From Hyparrhenia diplandra (lineage: Eukaryota; Streptophyta; Magnoliopsida; Poales; Poaceae): a DNA stretch of 64,000 bases. The stretch covers positions 62,001-126,000 of the forward strand of contig JADLZK010013163.1 of the NCBI GenBank assembly GCA_015847255.1, written 5' to 3'. Within the stretch, counting starts at the first letter, position 1; each line of letters starts with the position of its first letter. Position numbers and translations under genes: made by a program. Below the pieces are notes generated by a model. The model saw only the letters and a program-made list of their open reading frames with translations, ran no database searches and had not been told where the DNA came from. Positions 1-10,482 of the stretch are shown piece by piece.

Positions 1-240
1 GAGCCGAGAATTCACTAAGTGTCTTGGTTGCCATAGCTTCAAATTCGGATGTCAAGTCTCTAGTAACTTGGTTAACTTCTGATTCAAGTAGGTCTTGGTG
101 TCTCGATGATGATGATGATGATGATGTAGGTGCTGGAGTTTGTCCGAGTTTTGCTCTTGCCTCGCCTCGATTAATTTTTTAGGATCTTCAATATAATTTT
201 CTCGAAGGTTCCAATTCATACATAAATTTTTCCCTCGCAT
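1..240 (-). CDS. gag: Athila-type gag, N-terminal part (element D), cut by window edge
   Basis: Start of the structural gag gene of minus-strand element D. The reading begins with ATG at 238-240 (MRGKNL...) and resembles the gag start of element C at 21692 (MTGRNL...). A second frame contains MATKTLSEF at 34, matching the MATKTLRDY stretch of C. The frame that carries it is rich in charged residues, as in a coiled coil. The two frames meet near a (GAT)n microsatellite at 107-126, so a frameshift is present or the consensus is wrong there. Gag forms the cytoplasmic virus-like particle. The rest lies to the left of the window. Confidence 0.6.
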
Positions 241-602
241 AAGATCAAAACAAAATAGAGAACAGGGGGGTGAACCTGTTTGAGTATGTGATAATGGGTT
301 CTCAATGCATTAGGTGGTGTAAGGGATCTCTCTCGGTTTCCTTATATGATGTGTTTAAAAGATTTTTGGCTAGCACCCTTTCTAACTAGTAAAGTCGAAA
401 CAATACCAACTTAATAGGAATAACACTGCCTAAGTTTTGGCTAATACCCTTCCAAACTAGAGAAAGCCGAAAGAAGCACTAGAAAACTTTTGAAGTTTTG
501 AAAACATCTTTTCAAAATTGAAAGATTGACTATGCTCTCCCAAACTAGGAAAGTTTTGGAAAACAAAGTCAAGAAAATTATTTTTCTAAATAGACTACGC
601 CC

Positions 603-621
603 TACCTGGCAACGGCGCCCA
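603..621 (-). other. Primer-binding site of element D (degenerate)
   Basis: On the minus strand this reads as a near match, with an extra base, to the TGGCGCCGTTGCCGGGGA site used by Athila elements, thought to pair with the 3' end of tRNA-Asp. It lies 8 bases from the LTR end, the expected place. Confidence 0.65.
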
Positions 622-629
622 GAAATGCT

Positions 630-2414
630 TGTTGATATTTCTTACACGATCCCAATTAGGAAGGCTTAAAGAAATATATATGGGATATCTATCTAATCAT
701 GTTAGCTTGGATATGGGATTAACCTCATGATCCAACAAAGCGGTTAGGCGGTGTTAGTAGTGGGATGTAACATAGTATCACTATCCATAGTGGAGTTAAT
801 CTCACCAGATATGTACTCAAGGTATACCACTCATTTCTAGGCATTACCTATACACTAGTCCGTCACCCTAGCAATAACGCTCAAAGAAATGCGGGGCATG
901 GTACTCTTTGAAAGGCCTTGATAAAAGAATGAACATGATATCTCGCAGTTTACAGATAGAAATACCAATTGTAGCACTTCACTTAGGGAGTAATCCGGGT
1001 ATCGTATTTATATTTTACCCACGGGGAAGGGAGTCTATGGAAAGTAGAGAGAAAAGGATGTCTAATGATTTATATTGTGATTTAGTTATGAGATCCACCT
1101 TACAAGTATTGCAATGCAGAGTTGCCATATGTATCTAACATTACTCAACAGATAAGTCACGGAATAAAGATAATTATATAAATGATAAATACCCAAGTCT
1201 AAGATCATCATATGCCACTAGTATCATACGAGCTATTAACATGTTATAGAAAGAATAGAATGAATATTCCTAAGATACTCCTAATCATATATGTCAATGA
1301 ATACTACAATTAGTGCAATACATCTAGCTATCATGGCAAGGTTGGATTACTTCTACACATGGCAAGCATTACCAATAACAACCAAGGATCGAAACTTGAT
1401 CATTACCGTAATAATAAACTCGACGTGTCCTACATTCGGAGGGTGTATTCCAAAGGACTCAACAGATCTGTCACTCCCGCGATCTACCACACGGCCCGAA
1501 TGTAGGGTGCAATTGCGAGATAAACGTTGTATAAACACCACGTTTACACATTGCTTATCACCCACATAGTGATCATCTATATGGATGCTATACAATTCCA
1601 TGCATAAAATATAAAGCAATCTTACTAAACTAAACATATAATCATAGCAAGCATAAACACATATCAATAAGAATATAATAATTATAAAGATCAAAGCCAT
1701 AACAATTGTATTCTAAATATAAGAGTACTTACAGATTGAATACAAGAGAGAAGTCTCAAGAACGATGATCCTTGCTACTTCTTGACTATCGGGAACTCAA
1801 GATGAACTTGATCTTCAACTAGAACTAGCTAGATAGTTAACTACTTCTAGTATGAACTAGGGCTTAGGTCTAGACTTATCGGACTAGATGGGTATGAGTT
1901 GATGAATGAGTATGATAATGAACTTGTTCTCACCGGGGTCACCGGGTCTTCTTATATAGTACTTGGCGATGAACATCAACCCTTGGATCAAACCGACCTT
2001 CAACAACGGTGTAGATACAACCTCAAGGTCGGTGGTAAACCGACATAAAAATGTGAGGTCGACCGGAAGTCGACCCACCGGGCGGCCGGCCTACTTGGCA
2101 CCGGGCGGCCGCCTGGTGGAGTGCCACCTCGGCTTCCCCGTCTTTTCTCGTGTCCTCTGGTATCTTCTAGAATGTTTTAGTCCACTTTTCGGGTTGAGTT
2201 ACTTCACGGTTAAGTCTTGTCTTCATATTCCTTGTATATTCGAAACTTTCTCCATCTTTCTCTCGCAATTATCTATCAAGTCCCCGGAAAGTCACGAATA
2301 CCAAAACTCATGGAATTATGTTAGTTAGACCCCTAGACTTATGTTTGGTCTTTGACTTGAGCCCTTAATTCATGTTATTTAACTTATAAAATTATGCTAT
2401 AACAGGTGTCAACA
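630..2414 (-). mobile_element. 5' LTR of Athila element D
   Basis: A 1785-bp LTR read on the minus strand. It begins TGTTGACACC at 2414 and ends AAATATCAACA at 630, giving the terminal inverted repeat TGTTGA/TCAACA. It is followed by the primer-binding site and gag, so it is a 5' LTR. A TATA-like TATATAA lies at 1952-1958 on the minus strand. The other LTR is outside the window, so the target duplication cannot be checked. Confidence 0.75.
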
Positions 2415-2665
2415 AGCGGCGACGAGCTGATCTGCTCCTCGGGAAATTCATGATAATTATAACTATTCAAGTAAACACGTACCTTCTCTTTAGGGAAGTG
2501 GAAATGTATCTCTCCCGTATGGATGTAGATAATTGCACGAGTAGTGTTGAGGAATGGTCTCCCAAGCACTAGTGGAGGATCTTCTTCTTTCCCCATGTCC
2601 ATGACTACAAAGTCGGTGAGACTCAAGTTCATACATCCATCATTCACCAACCACTTCCCGGATCC
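2415..2665 (-). pseudogene. Ty3/gypsy protease C-terminal fragment, target of element D
   Basis: The minus strand reads an open stretch containing DFVVMDMGKEEDPP and VLGRPFLNTTRA, the C-terminal half of a retrotransposon aspartic protease domain (flap and GRPFL region). The active-site half and the RT are absent. Coding similarity fades near 2665, and the fragment ends abruptly at the LTR of D. It is best read as a remnant of an older Athila-like element into which D inserted. Confidence 0.6.
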
Positions 2666-3039
2666 TAATTAACTTACTACAGAACAACACCACATTGTTG
2701 CACACATATTTATGTATATTTAAATTACGACATAAAGATCCACATTTCAGTTCCAAGCACCGCAGCCAAGACAATCGATTCGATTTGACTAACACTCAGT
2801 TCACAAAGATCTAAGCCCCCGGCCGTTCCTCACAAATTTCATCACGCAGCCTCTTCATCCTTCCACCAACATACTTGTCGAACATGTCCAACATGTAGCA
2901 CATGTAGTCACCGATATCAAGCTTTTGCGACTTGTACGCAATACTTGACAGATCAATAGACTCGAAGAATCATCATCATCACTTGATGTTACTTTTCGTG
3001 AGAGTAGAACATAAAATATCAAGTGAACATACAATACCA

Positions 3040-3260
3040 AACTTCAGAAATTAAAGTTCAGTGGGTAATTCTATTATAGTATCAGAAACTAAAGCAATTG
3101 ATGCCCCTATGTGGCATGACTTGCTAAAAGTCGAGATATATATCACTTGTGTCTCCTCGGGATGTGGTTAGTACGTAGATGATTAATTGAGGACCCAAAG
3201 TGGATAAATCTTGCTACAAAAGTGCTGAATTTAAGCCATTTCTAATTAATGTACTAAACA
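3040..3260. repeat. Intronic repeat, copy 1 (about 220 bp)
   Basis: This segment, from TAATTCTATTATAGTATCAG to TTAATGTACTAAAC, recurs in the same orientation at 6655-6875 with few changes. Both lie in the putative first introns of minus-strand genes (X1 and X), which fits either a shared ancestral intron or a small transposon. A shorter partial duplicate of its left edge (GAGAGTAGAACATAAAATAT) is at 3345-3410. Confidence 0.8.
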
Positions 3261-3659
3261 TTGAAACTTTATATGAGCACAACCATTAGAATGGTACTAA
3301 ACATTTCTGTCATTTGTCACTTGATGTTTCATACACTTTCTGTGAGAGTAGAACATAAAATATCAGTAGGCATGCAATACCAAACTTCAGAAATTAAAGT
3401 TCAGGGGTAATGGTTACAGGTTTCTATAGTTATTGATATTTTCAAAGTATAGTTAAAAGTTACCAAGGCATCACATAAGTTTCTGAATTTCTATTTCTGG
3501 AAACATCCTATTCATTGAGAAATTAAATAAACCTGAGCACAACAAATTGTTAGGATGCTTTGTAATGCACCATAAGTCAAATGGTCATCATATTTCACAA
3601 ACATTTAGGAGGTTCCTCTATTTTGCATACAGAGGGGTGACTAAACACTTATGAAATAG

Positions 3660-3840
3660 GAACATATATAAGATCATCAAAAATAATCATCACTAGGAAT
3701 CATATGTATCAGTAATGCAAGTAATCATCACAAGGACTCATATATATCAGAAATTGAAGTCTGGTTCATCAACTAACCATCACTAGAAATCATATATATC
3801 AGTAATGGAGGTCCGGTTCAACAACTAACCATCACTAAAT
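3660..3840. repeat. Short tandem repeats of about 55-60 bp
   Basis: Three imperfect units carry the pattern AATCATCACTAGGAATCATA followed by a 'tatcagtaatg' segment. They lie in the intron side of X1, next to its first exon. No coding potential was seen. Confidence 0.65.
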
Positions 3841-4429
3841 CGAAAACCCTAACCAAAACCCTAAGCAAGTCCGAAATCTCACCGCTTCTTCTTCCCCGCC
3901 TTTGTCGAGGAAGACCCTTTCTTCCCCCGCTTGCCGGGGGGGGGTCTTCTTCTTCTTGGCCGCGGCAGAGGCCGGCCGCTTTTCCCTTGTCTCCGCGGCG
4001 ACGGCCCGGTCTTTGGTCATGGATGCCCGAACGCCGGAGGTCAACCTCAACGTGTCCTTCCTTGTCTCCTTGAGCTCAATGGCCGACGGATTGATGTCCT
4101 CCTCCTCGTCATGCTCGGACTCGACGAGCATCAACGCCGCCGACTGGCAGCCCCGCCGCGCAAGCCTTCTCGCGCTTGTTCCGGGTTGTGCGCCGCAGAC
4201 TAATGTTGCCGCCGCCGGGTCGACGCCGCCGCCGTGTCGCCGCTTAACGCCGCCGCCGCGGGGCCATCGCCGCCGCCGATGAGGGTTTTTTGAGATGGGG
4301 AGATGGGGAGATGAGGGGAAAGATATTGATTTGGGGAAAAGGACTGAGAAGGGCCCGGTTGAAGGGATTTATATCCATCTACCTAGTCCTCAAAATGTTT
4401 AAAGACAACCTTACCCGAGTTGTATTAAG

Positions 4430-4530
4430 ATCCTTCAAATACCGTAGTGGTGGATTGTGCTTTGTTTGAACTCGAGCTTGAGTGTTCGAACTCTGTTGGG
4501 CTTGAATTTTTTGTTTACTATTTAAATGCG
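4430..4530 (+). repeat. SINE-like tRNA-related fragment, copy 1
   Basis: GTAGTGGTGGATTG followed about 40 bases later by GTGTTCGAACT resembles the A and B boxes of a tRNA-derived SINE, then a T-rich tail. It is paired with a copy about 240 bp downstream and resembles fragments at 7555 and 60778. Confidence 0.4.
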
Positions 4531-4674
4531 CCCCTTGCTAGTATGATACTTTTTATTTCAATTTTTTATTGATCTATGTAAAATTTGATTTTCTTTTTTA
4601 AATTTATAAAATTTGATTTTCTTTTTTAAATTTGTAAAATTTGATTTATATTTGATATTTGTTCTAGTGATTAG

Positions 4675-4790
4675 TTAAATAACCTAGTGGTGGAAGGAGC
4701 TTTGTTTGAACCCGAGCTCGAGTGTTCGAATCTTGATGGGTTCAAGTTTTTTGTTTATTATTTAAATTCGTCCCTTGTTCAAAGTTTTTG
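4675..4790 (+). repeat. SINE-like tRNA-related fragment, copy 2
   Basis: A near duplicate of the 4430-4530 element, with CTAGTGGTGGAAGGAGC and GTGTTCGAATCTT in the same spacing and the same T-rich tail. The stretch 4800-5040 between this and the next exon is AT-rich and shows nothing recognisable. Confidence 0.4.
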
Positions 4791-5857
4791 TTATCCATAT
4801 GTTACCGCAATTATTTTTAATTCTACCTCATTTTTTAATTTGTTATCCCTATGTTACCACTATTTGGTTTGTAATCATGACAAAAAAAAAAAGTGTAATT
4901 ATGGGTGTTGTTTATTTTTAAAATAAGACAACTACATTTATTTTTTCATTTAGCAAAACTTGATGTCAACCGGAGCAAACAGCATGTTATCGAAAAATAA
5001 AAAGACAAACAATTGTTGTGCCCTCAAATAAAAAAGAACCAGTGACTATGACATATGGTGATTAGTTAGGACGGTATTTGTTCTAGGGCCATCCCGCTTC
5101 TCCTTCTTTAGCTCCTCAATGTCCTACTTCTTCTTGTTTACCGCTTGGTTCAAATTAAGTCGCAGCCTTTTGATCCACTTGTCCTTCTTTCTCGATCATG
5201 TCTTTTTCTCACGCTCCAACTTCACATTAAGACAACCAATGCAATTCTGCGAAGAGAAGCCAACAAGTGTGTTAGTTATGGACAAACACAACAATTGCGT
5301 ATAATATGCACAAAGAGCAAAACATATATATGCCAACAAGTGTGTCATTTATAGACAAACACAATCGTTAATGGACAAAGATAAAAACTCATAATGGGTC
5401 TGTAAAACGTAGATTAATATAAGCCAACAAGTCCCATGTTTGTGCGCTTAAAATGTAACTTACAGCTAACGTGACCAATTATTAGTAGAGGCCGGAACTT
5501 TTGTTCCATTATCAAAAAAAAAAAAAACTCGATCAATTATTGTCGAACCAGTTCGAGACTTAGGTCCTATGCTCTCTAAAAAGTTGATAATTTAACTTTC
5601 AAGTGTTATCGGTTATTACTAGTATAACTTCCTCGGAAAACAAACAACCCACGCTCCAGATATATATTATTTGATTTTCATATCTCAAATCCTCGTACAT
5701 GGAGAGCTCGGGAATCTCACCTCGGGTTGTGCTGTTCTTCCCCCCGTTGCGATACGATTCATAAGAGACCGTCCGTTCGGAGGATCCGGAGTCCTCGGTA
5801 TTGAGAGAAGGAAGTCCCTCCATTCCGAGGGTTCGAGAGAACAAACAACCCACGCCC

Positions 5858-6245
5858 TGGAAGAACTCCGGCCCGGACGGGCCTTTGGGAGTACGCCGCT
5901 CCGCCGAGGCACGACCGGGTCCGAACGCGCCCTCAAGACGATCGGTTCCCCGGCGAGGCAGACTCGGGCCCGGACGACGCCTTTGATTACGCCGCACCGC
6001 CGCAGCACGACTCCGGGTCCGAACGCCGCCCTCAAGACGATCGGTTCCCCGGGCGAGGCTGGACTCGGGCCCGGACGGCGCCCCCGTGGATTACGCCGCA
6101 CCGCCGCGGCACGACTCGGGTCCGAACGCCGCCCTCAAGACGACAGTTCCCGAGGCGGACTCGGGCCCGCACGGCGCCTTGTGGAGTACGCCGCACCGCC
6201 GTGGCACGACTGGTCCGAACCCCGCCCTCAAGACGACCGGTTCCC
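5858..6245 (-). repeat. G+C-rich minisatellite in an exon of gene X
   Basis: Four tandem units of about 100 bp share GGTCCGAAC, CGCCCTCAAGACGA and CGGTTCCC. They sit inside the proposed middle exon, so the protein would be repeat-bearing. Units differ by small indels that shift the frame. The surrounding DNA is AT-rich, so this is an isolated G+C island. Confidence 0.75.
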
Positions 6246-6609
6246 GTAATCTTGTATGCAATCAAAAATTACATAGCATAAAATTGCCAATGATTTAAAC
6301 AAATGAAAGAAAATTGATTTCAAGAACATATAGGAGAATTCGGGGGCTTTAAAACATTTGTATCATTTACGATCAATACGTAAACTATAACACAACAATT
6401 GAAAATTTAAGTATTTGAAGATGCAAACTTTATGACTGAACAAAATAGAAAATAGTAATTGCAGTGCAATTTGGTTATCCACATGACACAGCTTACTCAT
6501 GTCATCTATCTTTTTGTTGCTTAGTACATTACATTTCATGCAGGAAACCACAAATTTCACAAAACCAAAATTACACAAGTGGCCTTCTAATCATCCTAAA
6601 TGTCATCAC

Positions 6610-6905
6610 AAACTACATCAAATTGTCCAAAGTGTGTAGAATGCTTCGTAAATTAAAGTTTAGCGGTAATTCTATTATAGTATCAGAAAAACCAAAGCAA
6701 TCCGATGCCCCTATATATGTGGCATGACTTGCTAAAAGACAGAGATATATATCACTTGTGTCTCCTCGGGATGTGGTTAGTACGTAGATGATTAATTGAG
6801 GACCCAAAGTGGATAAATCTTGCTACAAAGGTGCTGAATATTCAGTTAAGCCATTTCTAATTAATGTACTAAACTACATCAAATTGTCCAAAGTGTGTAG
6901 AATTC
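6610..6905. repeat. Intronic repeat, copy 2, flanked by direct repeats
   Basis: The core 6655-6875 matches 3040-3260. It is bounded by two copies of ACATCAAATTGTCCAAAGTG at about 6614 and 6875, which suggests a local tandem duplication around the core. It lies in the first intron of gene X. Confidence 0.75.
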
Positions 6906-7384
6906 AAAGATACAATTGAATAACCTAGTTGAAATTGGAACAACATATTTCTATATGTGAGTGCATATGCATGATCAAACACAAGCAAGCTAGCTAGTAG
7001 AAAATCTCGCAAAAAACCCCACCCATTGAAAAAAAATCCCACCCAAAAAACCCTAACCTCACCTTGTAGAAGCCGACGCCCCCACGATCCCGCCCCGCCG
7101 CGGACTTCCTAGGACGAAGAACCCTTGGGGTGGAGACGACGGCGGCGGGGACTCCGCCCGCCCCAAACAAGTTGCCGTCGCCGGCCCGAAAACTTCCCGG
7201 TCTTCTTGTAGCGGTTGTGGCGGCTTGCGCGCTTGGATCGGGCAGGTTCTTCTTCCCACCAGTAGCCATTGACCGGCGGGCACAAGGGCAAGGCCGAGGC
7301 GGGTTGGCGAGGTCTAGGCGGTTGTTGAAGCGGCGGCGGTGGTCGGCGACTAGTGGCGTATGGGTTAGGAAATGAAATTTGTGC

Positions 7385-7505
7385 GCTGGGGTTAGCTAAA
7401 ATGACGATTAAGGTGAGGTTTTGTTGGCGCGGCGGGGTAAAATGAAATTTGGGCTGGATTAGCTAAAATGACGATTAAGTTGAGGTTTTGTTGGCGGGCA
7501 GCGGC
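7385..7505. repeat. 60-bp duplication upstream of gene X
   Basis: Two copies of AGCTAAAATGACGATTAAG followed by a TGAGGTTTTGTTGGCG segment lie in the presumed promoter/5' leader region of gene X. Confidence 0.7.
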
Positions 7506-7554
7506 AGGTTAAAAAAAAATTGATTAAATATATTATAAGTCTCAAACAATCTCA

Positions 7555-7650
7555 AACATCTTAATAGCACAATGGTAATAGTCTTTGTGTTGGAGTTGTA
7601 GCTCTTGGGTTCAAAACCTAAGAACAATTTATTTTATTTATTTTGCCATT
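7555..7650 (+). repeat. SINE-like tRNA-related fragment, copy 3
   Basis: CACAATGGTAATAG and, after about 35 bases, TTGGGTTCAAAACC resemble Pol III A and B boxes. They are followed by T-rich sequence and then by the tandem array. The same succession (box-like fragment, T-rich run, TTTTGTGTGTGAGCATG, array) recurs at 60778-61200. Confidence 0.4.
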
Positions 7651-7751
7651 ATTAATGTTCTTTTTTTTTTGTTTGCTTTTTTTCTATTTTATTTTCTTTT
7701 TTGTCACACTTTTTGTGTGTGAGCATGGCATATTTTGGCCCTCGCTTGGGT

Positions 7752-8725
7752 CCATAGACACCCCAAGAAAGTTTGAGATGATTTTGAGAAAGTGTTACTA
7801 TACATCCCACACAAGCATCAACATCTCTCACCTAGTGACTAGAACATGTGTGAGAGATGTAGGTCATTGTGAGGATGTGCAACAACACTTTCTCGCATTC
7901 GACCAAAATTTTTTCTCGTCAACATGCCCCACCAAAAGGAGGTGTCCATGCAAATTTTAAACATCATTTTTAACCTTGATTTTGGAATGTTAACATTTTT
8001 CTTGAGTAAATCAACAAATAATCACAATAATATGTAAACTTGCTCTAAAAATTGCACAAATCCCCGCAACACCATAGTTTGGTTCCATAGACACTCCAAA
8101 AAAGTTTGAAATGATTTCGAGAAAGTGGTACTACACATCTCAAACTAGCATGAACATCTCTCACCTCGTGACTAGAACGAGAGATGTGGGCCATTGTGAG
8201 GATGTGCAACAACACTTTCTCAGAATCGACCAAAATTTTTTTTGTCAACATGCTACTCCAAAAGGAGGTGTCCATGCAAAATTTTATATTTGTTTACCTT
8301 GATTTTGGAATTTTAACATTTTTTTCTTGAGTAAATCAACAAATAATCACAAAAATAGGTAAACTTGGTTTAAAAATTGCACAAATGCACACAACACCAT
8401 AGTTTGGTTCCATAGACACCCCAAGAAAGTTTGAGATGAATTTGAAAAAGTGGTACTATACATCCCACACAAGCATCAACATCTCTCACCTAGTGTGACT
8501 AGAACATGTGTGAGAGATGTAGGTCATTGTGAGAATGTGCAACACTTTCTCGATTCGACCAAAATTTTTTCTCGTCAACATGCTACACCAAAAGGAGGTG
8601 TCCATGCAAATTTTAAACATGATTTTTTTACCTTGATTTTGGAATTTTAACATTTTTCTTGAGTAAATCAACAAATAATCACAATAATAGGTAAACTTGG
8701 TCTAAAAATTGCACAAATGCAACAA
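7752..8725 (+). repeat. Tandem array 1, three units of about 330 bp
   Basis: The anchor CCATAGACAC recurs at 7752, 8085 and 8410, giving spacings of 333 and 325 bp. Each unit includes an 'aaaggaggtgtccatgc' segment and an inverted repeat, ACATCTCTCAC / GTGAGAGATGT in units 1 and 3 (7821-7860 and 8479-8520), reduced in unit 2. Related units lie in inverse orientation at 43372-44495 and in the same orientation at 61215-61800. No open reading frame runs through a unit. Confidence 0.85.
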
Positions 8726-8811
8726 GTTATGGTCAAGTGATACACATTTAGGTCATAAGCGCCAAGAACATAACCATTCATTGAACGGAGACAAATAGAT
8801 AAAAGACATAT

Positions 8812-8840
8812 GCATATATATATATATATATATATATATT
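8812..8840. repeat. (TA)n microsatellite
   Basis: About 14 TA units just after tandem array 1. The stretch 8841-9060 contains no recognised coding sequence; a direct repeat GTTCTTGTCCAAAGAT at about 9017 and 9079 lies in the 3' region of gene Z. Confidence 0.95.
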
Positions 8841-9099
8841 GAACCAAGGTACATGGTTTAGAGTTTGAAGAAAAGATAACACAAACCAGGTACAAGTACC
8901 ATAACCTCCCTCACAACGGTTATTGTCAAGCGCCATGACACATATTTGACCAATGCTACTTCACTAGCTAAACCGATTACATAAGTTCTTAAGTCGACAT
9001 ATTTGAACAACCAAAAGTTCTTGTCCAAAGATTTCTTCATCGGCATCCAATGAGACCAAAGCCTAAACAAAAGGAACAAGTTCTTGTCCAAAGATCGAC

Positions 9100-10482
9100 C
9101 TAATTATCTCTAAACATGTGGAAATACTTGCGCTTGAGGAGGACACGAAGCTTCTCGGCTGCTCTCTTGATCTCGTCAATTCACAAAGGGGCAAGTTAGC
9201 ATATATATATAATTAAAATTTAGGAATCTTAAGTTAGGGGAGCAATATATCACCTCTCTCTTGGCGCCGGCATAGGATATTGTCCTATCTCCTCGTCGCT
9301 GTCCTCAGTCATTGTGCTATGAAATATAATCTTATCATCGATTTGAAACACCGACCGTGTTTAGGAGCCTTCATTAAGAAAAAAAAGTCAGCATTAGAAT
9401 TGATTACAAGTGGTAAATTAATACTAAATCTGTCCCAAATTATTAGACGTTTGGCTTGTATCAAACTATAATTAAACATGGATGATTGGAAGTGTTAAAC
9501 TAATGTCAAACAATTTCATACTATATATAGACAACAATGAAATAATTAAACATGGATGATTGGAAGTGTTAAATTAATGTCAAATAGTTTCATACTATAT
9601 ATAGTATGGGATCCCAAGCAAGTAGCAATTAATTACCGCTCACATAAGCAAAGAGCATCATCATCACAACCCTCCTAATGTGTGCTATCGGTATCTCTTG
9701 TTGGTGGGAAACAGAGTCACTAGTCAACATATATGCTTTAGTTACAATAAAACAAATTTTGTCCCCATGAGATTTTACCTAAAGTCGTTTTATGGTGCAA
9801 TAAAGCTTTGTTAGGCATTGATTATTTTTCCTAGCATTTTGACACATGATTTCTCAACATGATTGCAATTGCTAAATAACTCTCAATCAATTCAAATCGA
9901 CTTAGAATCAATTTCATTCAATATATAGTCAAGATAAAATTAATCTTTGTAACTCATTATTATCTCTCCAAATCCAAAATAGAAGCAGAGTGCTAATAAA
10001 GCACTTTCCTAATCAATCATACACATGCCGATGCTAATATACGCACATGAATGAAAATCCATGAAAAAAATCACGGGCTATAGAATTTAGCGGGAGGTTG
10101 GCCAAAAACGCAATAGCGGCGCTTATTAGCGCTTATTTGGCGCTATAGCGCACAATATCGCGCTATTTGGCATCGCGATAGGTGCTTCGGGCCGCTATTA
10201 GCGCTTATTTCGCCGCTATAGCGCGCTATTTTTTTCATGGATGAAAATCAAAAATTCAATTCAATCTCGCCAAAGACACCGTGCAACAAAAAATAGCACA
10301 TATAAAATCCCATTTAATTCTAACCCTAACCTCGATCCATGGAAGCAACCTAGGGTGGCGTCGTGGAGCGACCGGTTCCTCTTCCTCCCGAATGCATTCG
10401 CACGTAAGAATCAAGAAAACAAACAAAAATCCAATCTACCATGAACACTAGCACAAGACACTAGAAAACCCTCTAACCTATT
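9100..10482 (-). CDS. Gene Z, unrecognised small gene, 3' part (split by element B)
   Basis: The last exon (about 9178-9100) reads AAEKLRVLLKRKYFHMF and stops at 9100-9102. The penultimate exon (9316-9254) has acceptor TTTCATAG and reads MTEDSDEEIGQYPMPAPRER before a GAG|GTGATA donor. A first-exon end with donor GAG|GTTAGGG lies at 10331. Exons, introns and splice sites match gene Y on the plus strand (44923-60201), including intron sequence GCTAACTTGCCCCTTTGT. Repetition of the structure supports a real gene family. The protein is small, with an acidic segment then a basic C-terminus. Function unknown. Its upstream part continues at 42882 beyond element B. Confidence 0.5.
9425..9606. repeat. 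74-bp tandem duplication next to a Stowaway-like end
   Basis: Two copies of ATTAAACATGGATGATTGGA at 9471 and 9544, each followed by the same 40 bases ending CATACTATATATAG. Just before them, CTGTCCCAAATTATTAGACG at 9430 resembles a decayed Stowaway MITE terminus. The other terminus was not found. Nothing recognisable was seen from 9620 to 10090. Confidence 0.5.
10092..10236. repeat. Palindrome-rich AGCGCTATAGCGC cluster, MITE-like
   Basis: Repeated short palindromes (TAGCGC, GCGCTATAGCGC, TAGCGGCGC) within 145 bp, with two near-repeats of GCGCTTATT. It could fold into a long hairpin and looks like a small non-autonomous DNA transposon, but clear terminal repeats and a target duplication were not identified. 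Confidence 0.45.

Larger units (their letters stand above)
2811..4267 (-). pseudogene. Gene X1, unrecognised multi-exon gene (broken)
   Basis: The proposed first exon runs from ATG at 4265-4267 to a GCG|GTGAGA donor at 3883. It is G+C-rich and encodes an acidic stretch (ESEHDEEEDINPSAIELKE) and a lysine-rich tail (AKKKKTPP), plausibly a nuclear protein. A terminal exon at about 2811-2964 reads DLSSIAYKSQKLDIGDYM, then a basic helix-like end, with stop TAG at 2811-2813. The first exon has a stop after eight codons and frame changes in G-runs, and the last exon is joined to its acceptor side in a different frame. It may be a pseudogene, or intact with consensus errors. I do not recognise the family. 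Further middle exons could not be placed. Confidence 0.45.
5046..7269 (-). pseudogene. Gene X, unrecognised three-exon gene (broken)
   Basis: Exon 1 (7269-7063) is an open 69-codon stretch starting MATGGKKNLPDPSAQ and ending GVGFYK at an AAG|GTGAGG donor. A middle exon (about 6250-5721, donor GAG|GTGAGA) holds about four G+C-rich ~100-bp repeats, then TLGMEGLPSLNTEDSGSS and a short polar tail. A last exon (5246-5046) follows a good acceptor (TTCTCTTCGCAG) and reads a charged helix, e.g. DKWIKRLRLNLNQAVNKKK, but with internal TGA and TAG stops. The middle exon is not open in a single frame. No known family was recognised; a nuclear, coiled-coil type protein is only a guess. Exon order rests on splice signals and codon character. 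Confidence 0.45.

Noticed and set aside
107..126. Poly-histidine tract in gag of D
   Set aside because: The His frame (CAT)n ends in a stop soon after; the Ser frame of the same microsatellite fits the gag continuation better.
3845..3875. CCCTAA-type telomere-like words here and at 10322, 45196 and 58690
   Set aside because: Only one to three copies, next to first exons; they are better explained as telo-box-like promoter or intron motifs than as telomeric repeats.
4675..4790. tRNA gene
   Set aside because: Box-like words exist but no cloverleaf with acceptor pairing could be drawn; a SINE-like fragment is more likely.
7752..8725. CRISPR-like periodicity
   Set aside because: Units are about 330 bp and similar throughout, with no short repeat-spacer pattern; the context is plant nuclear DNA.
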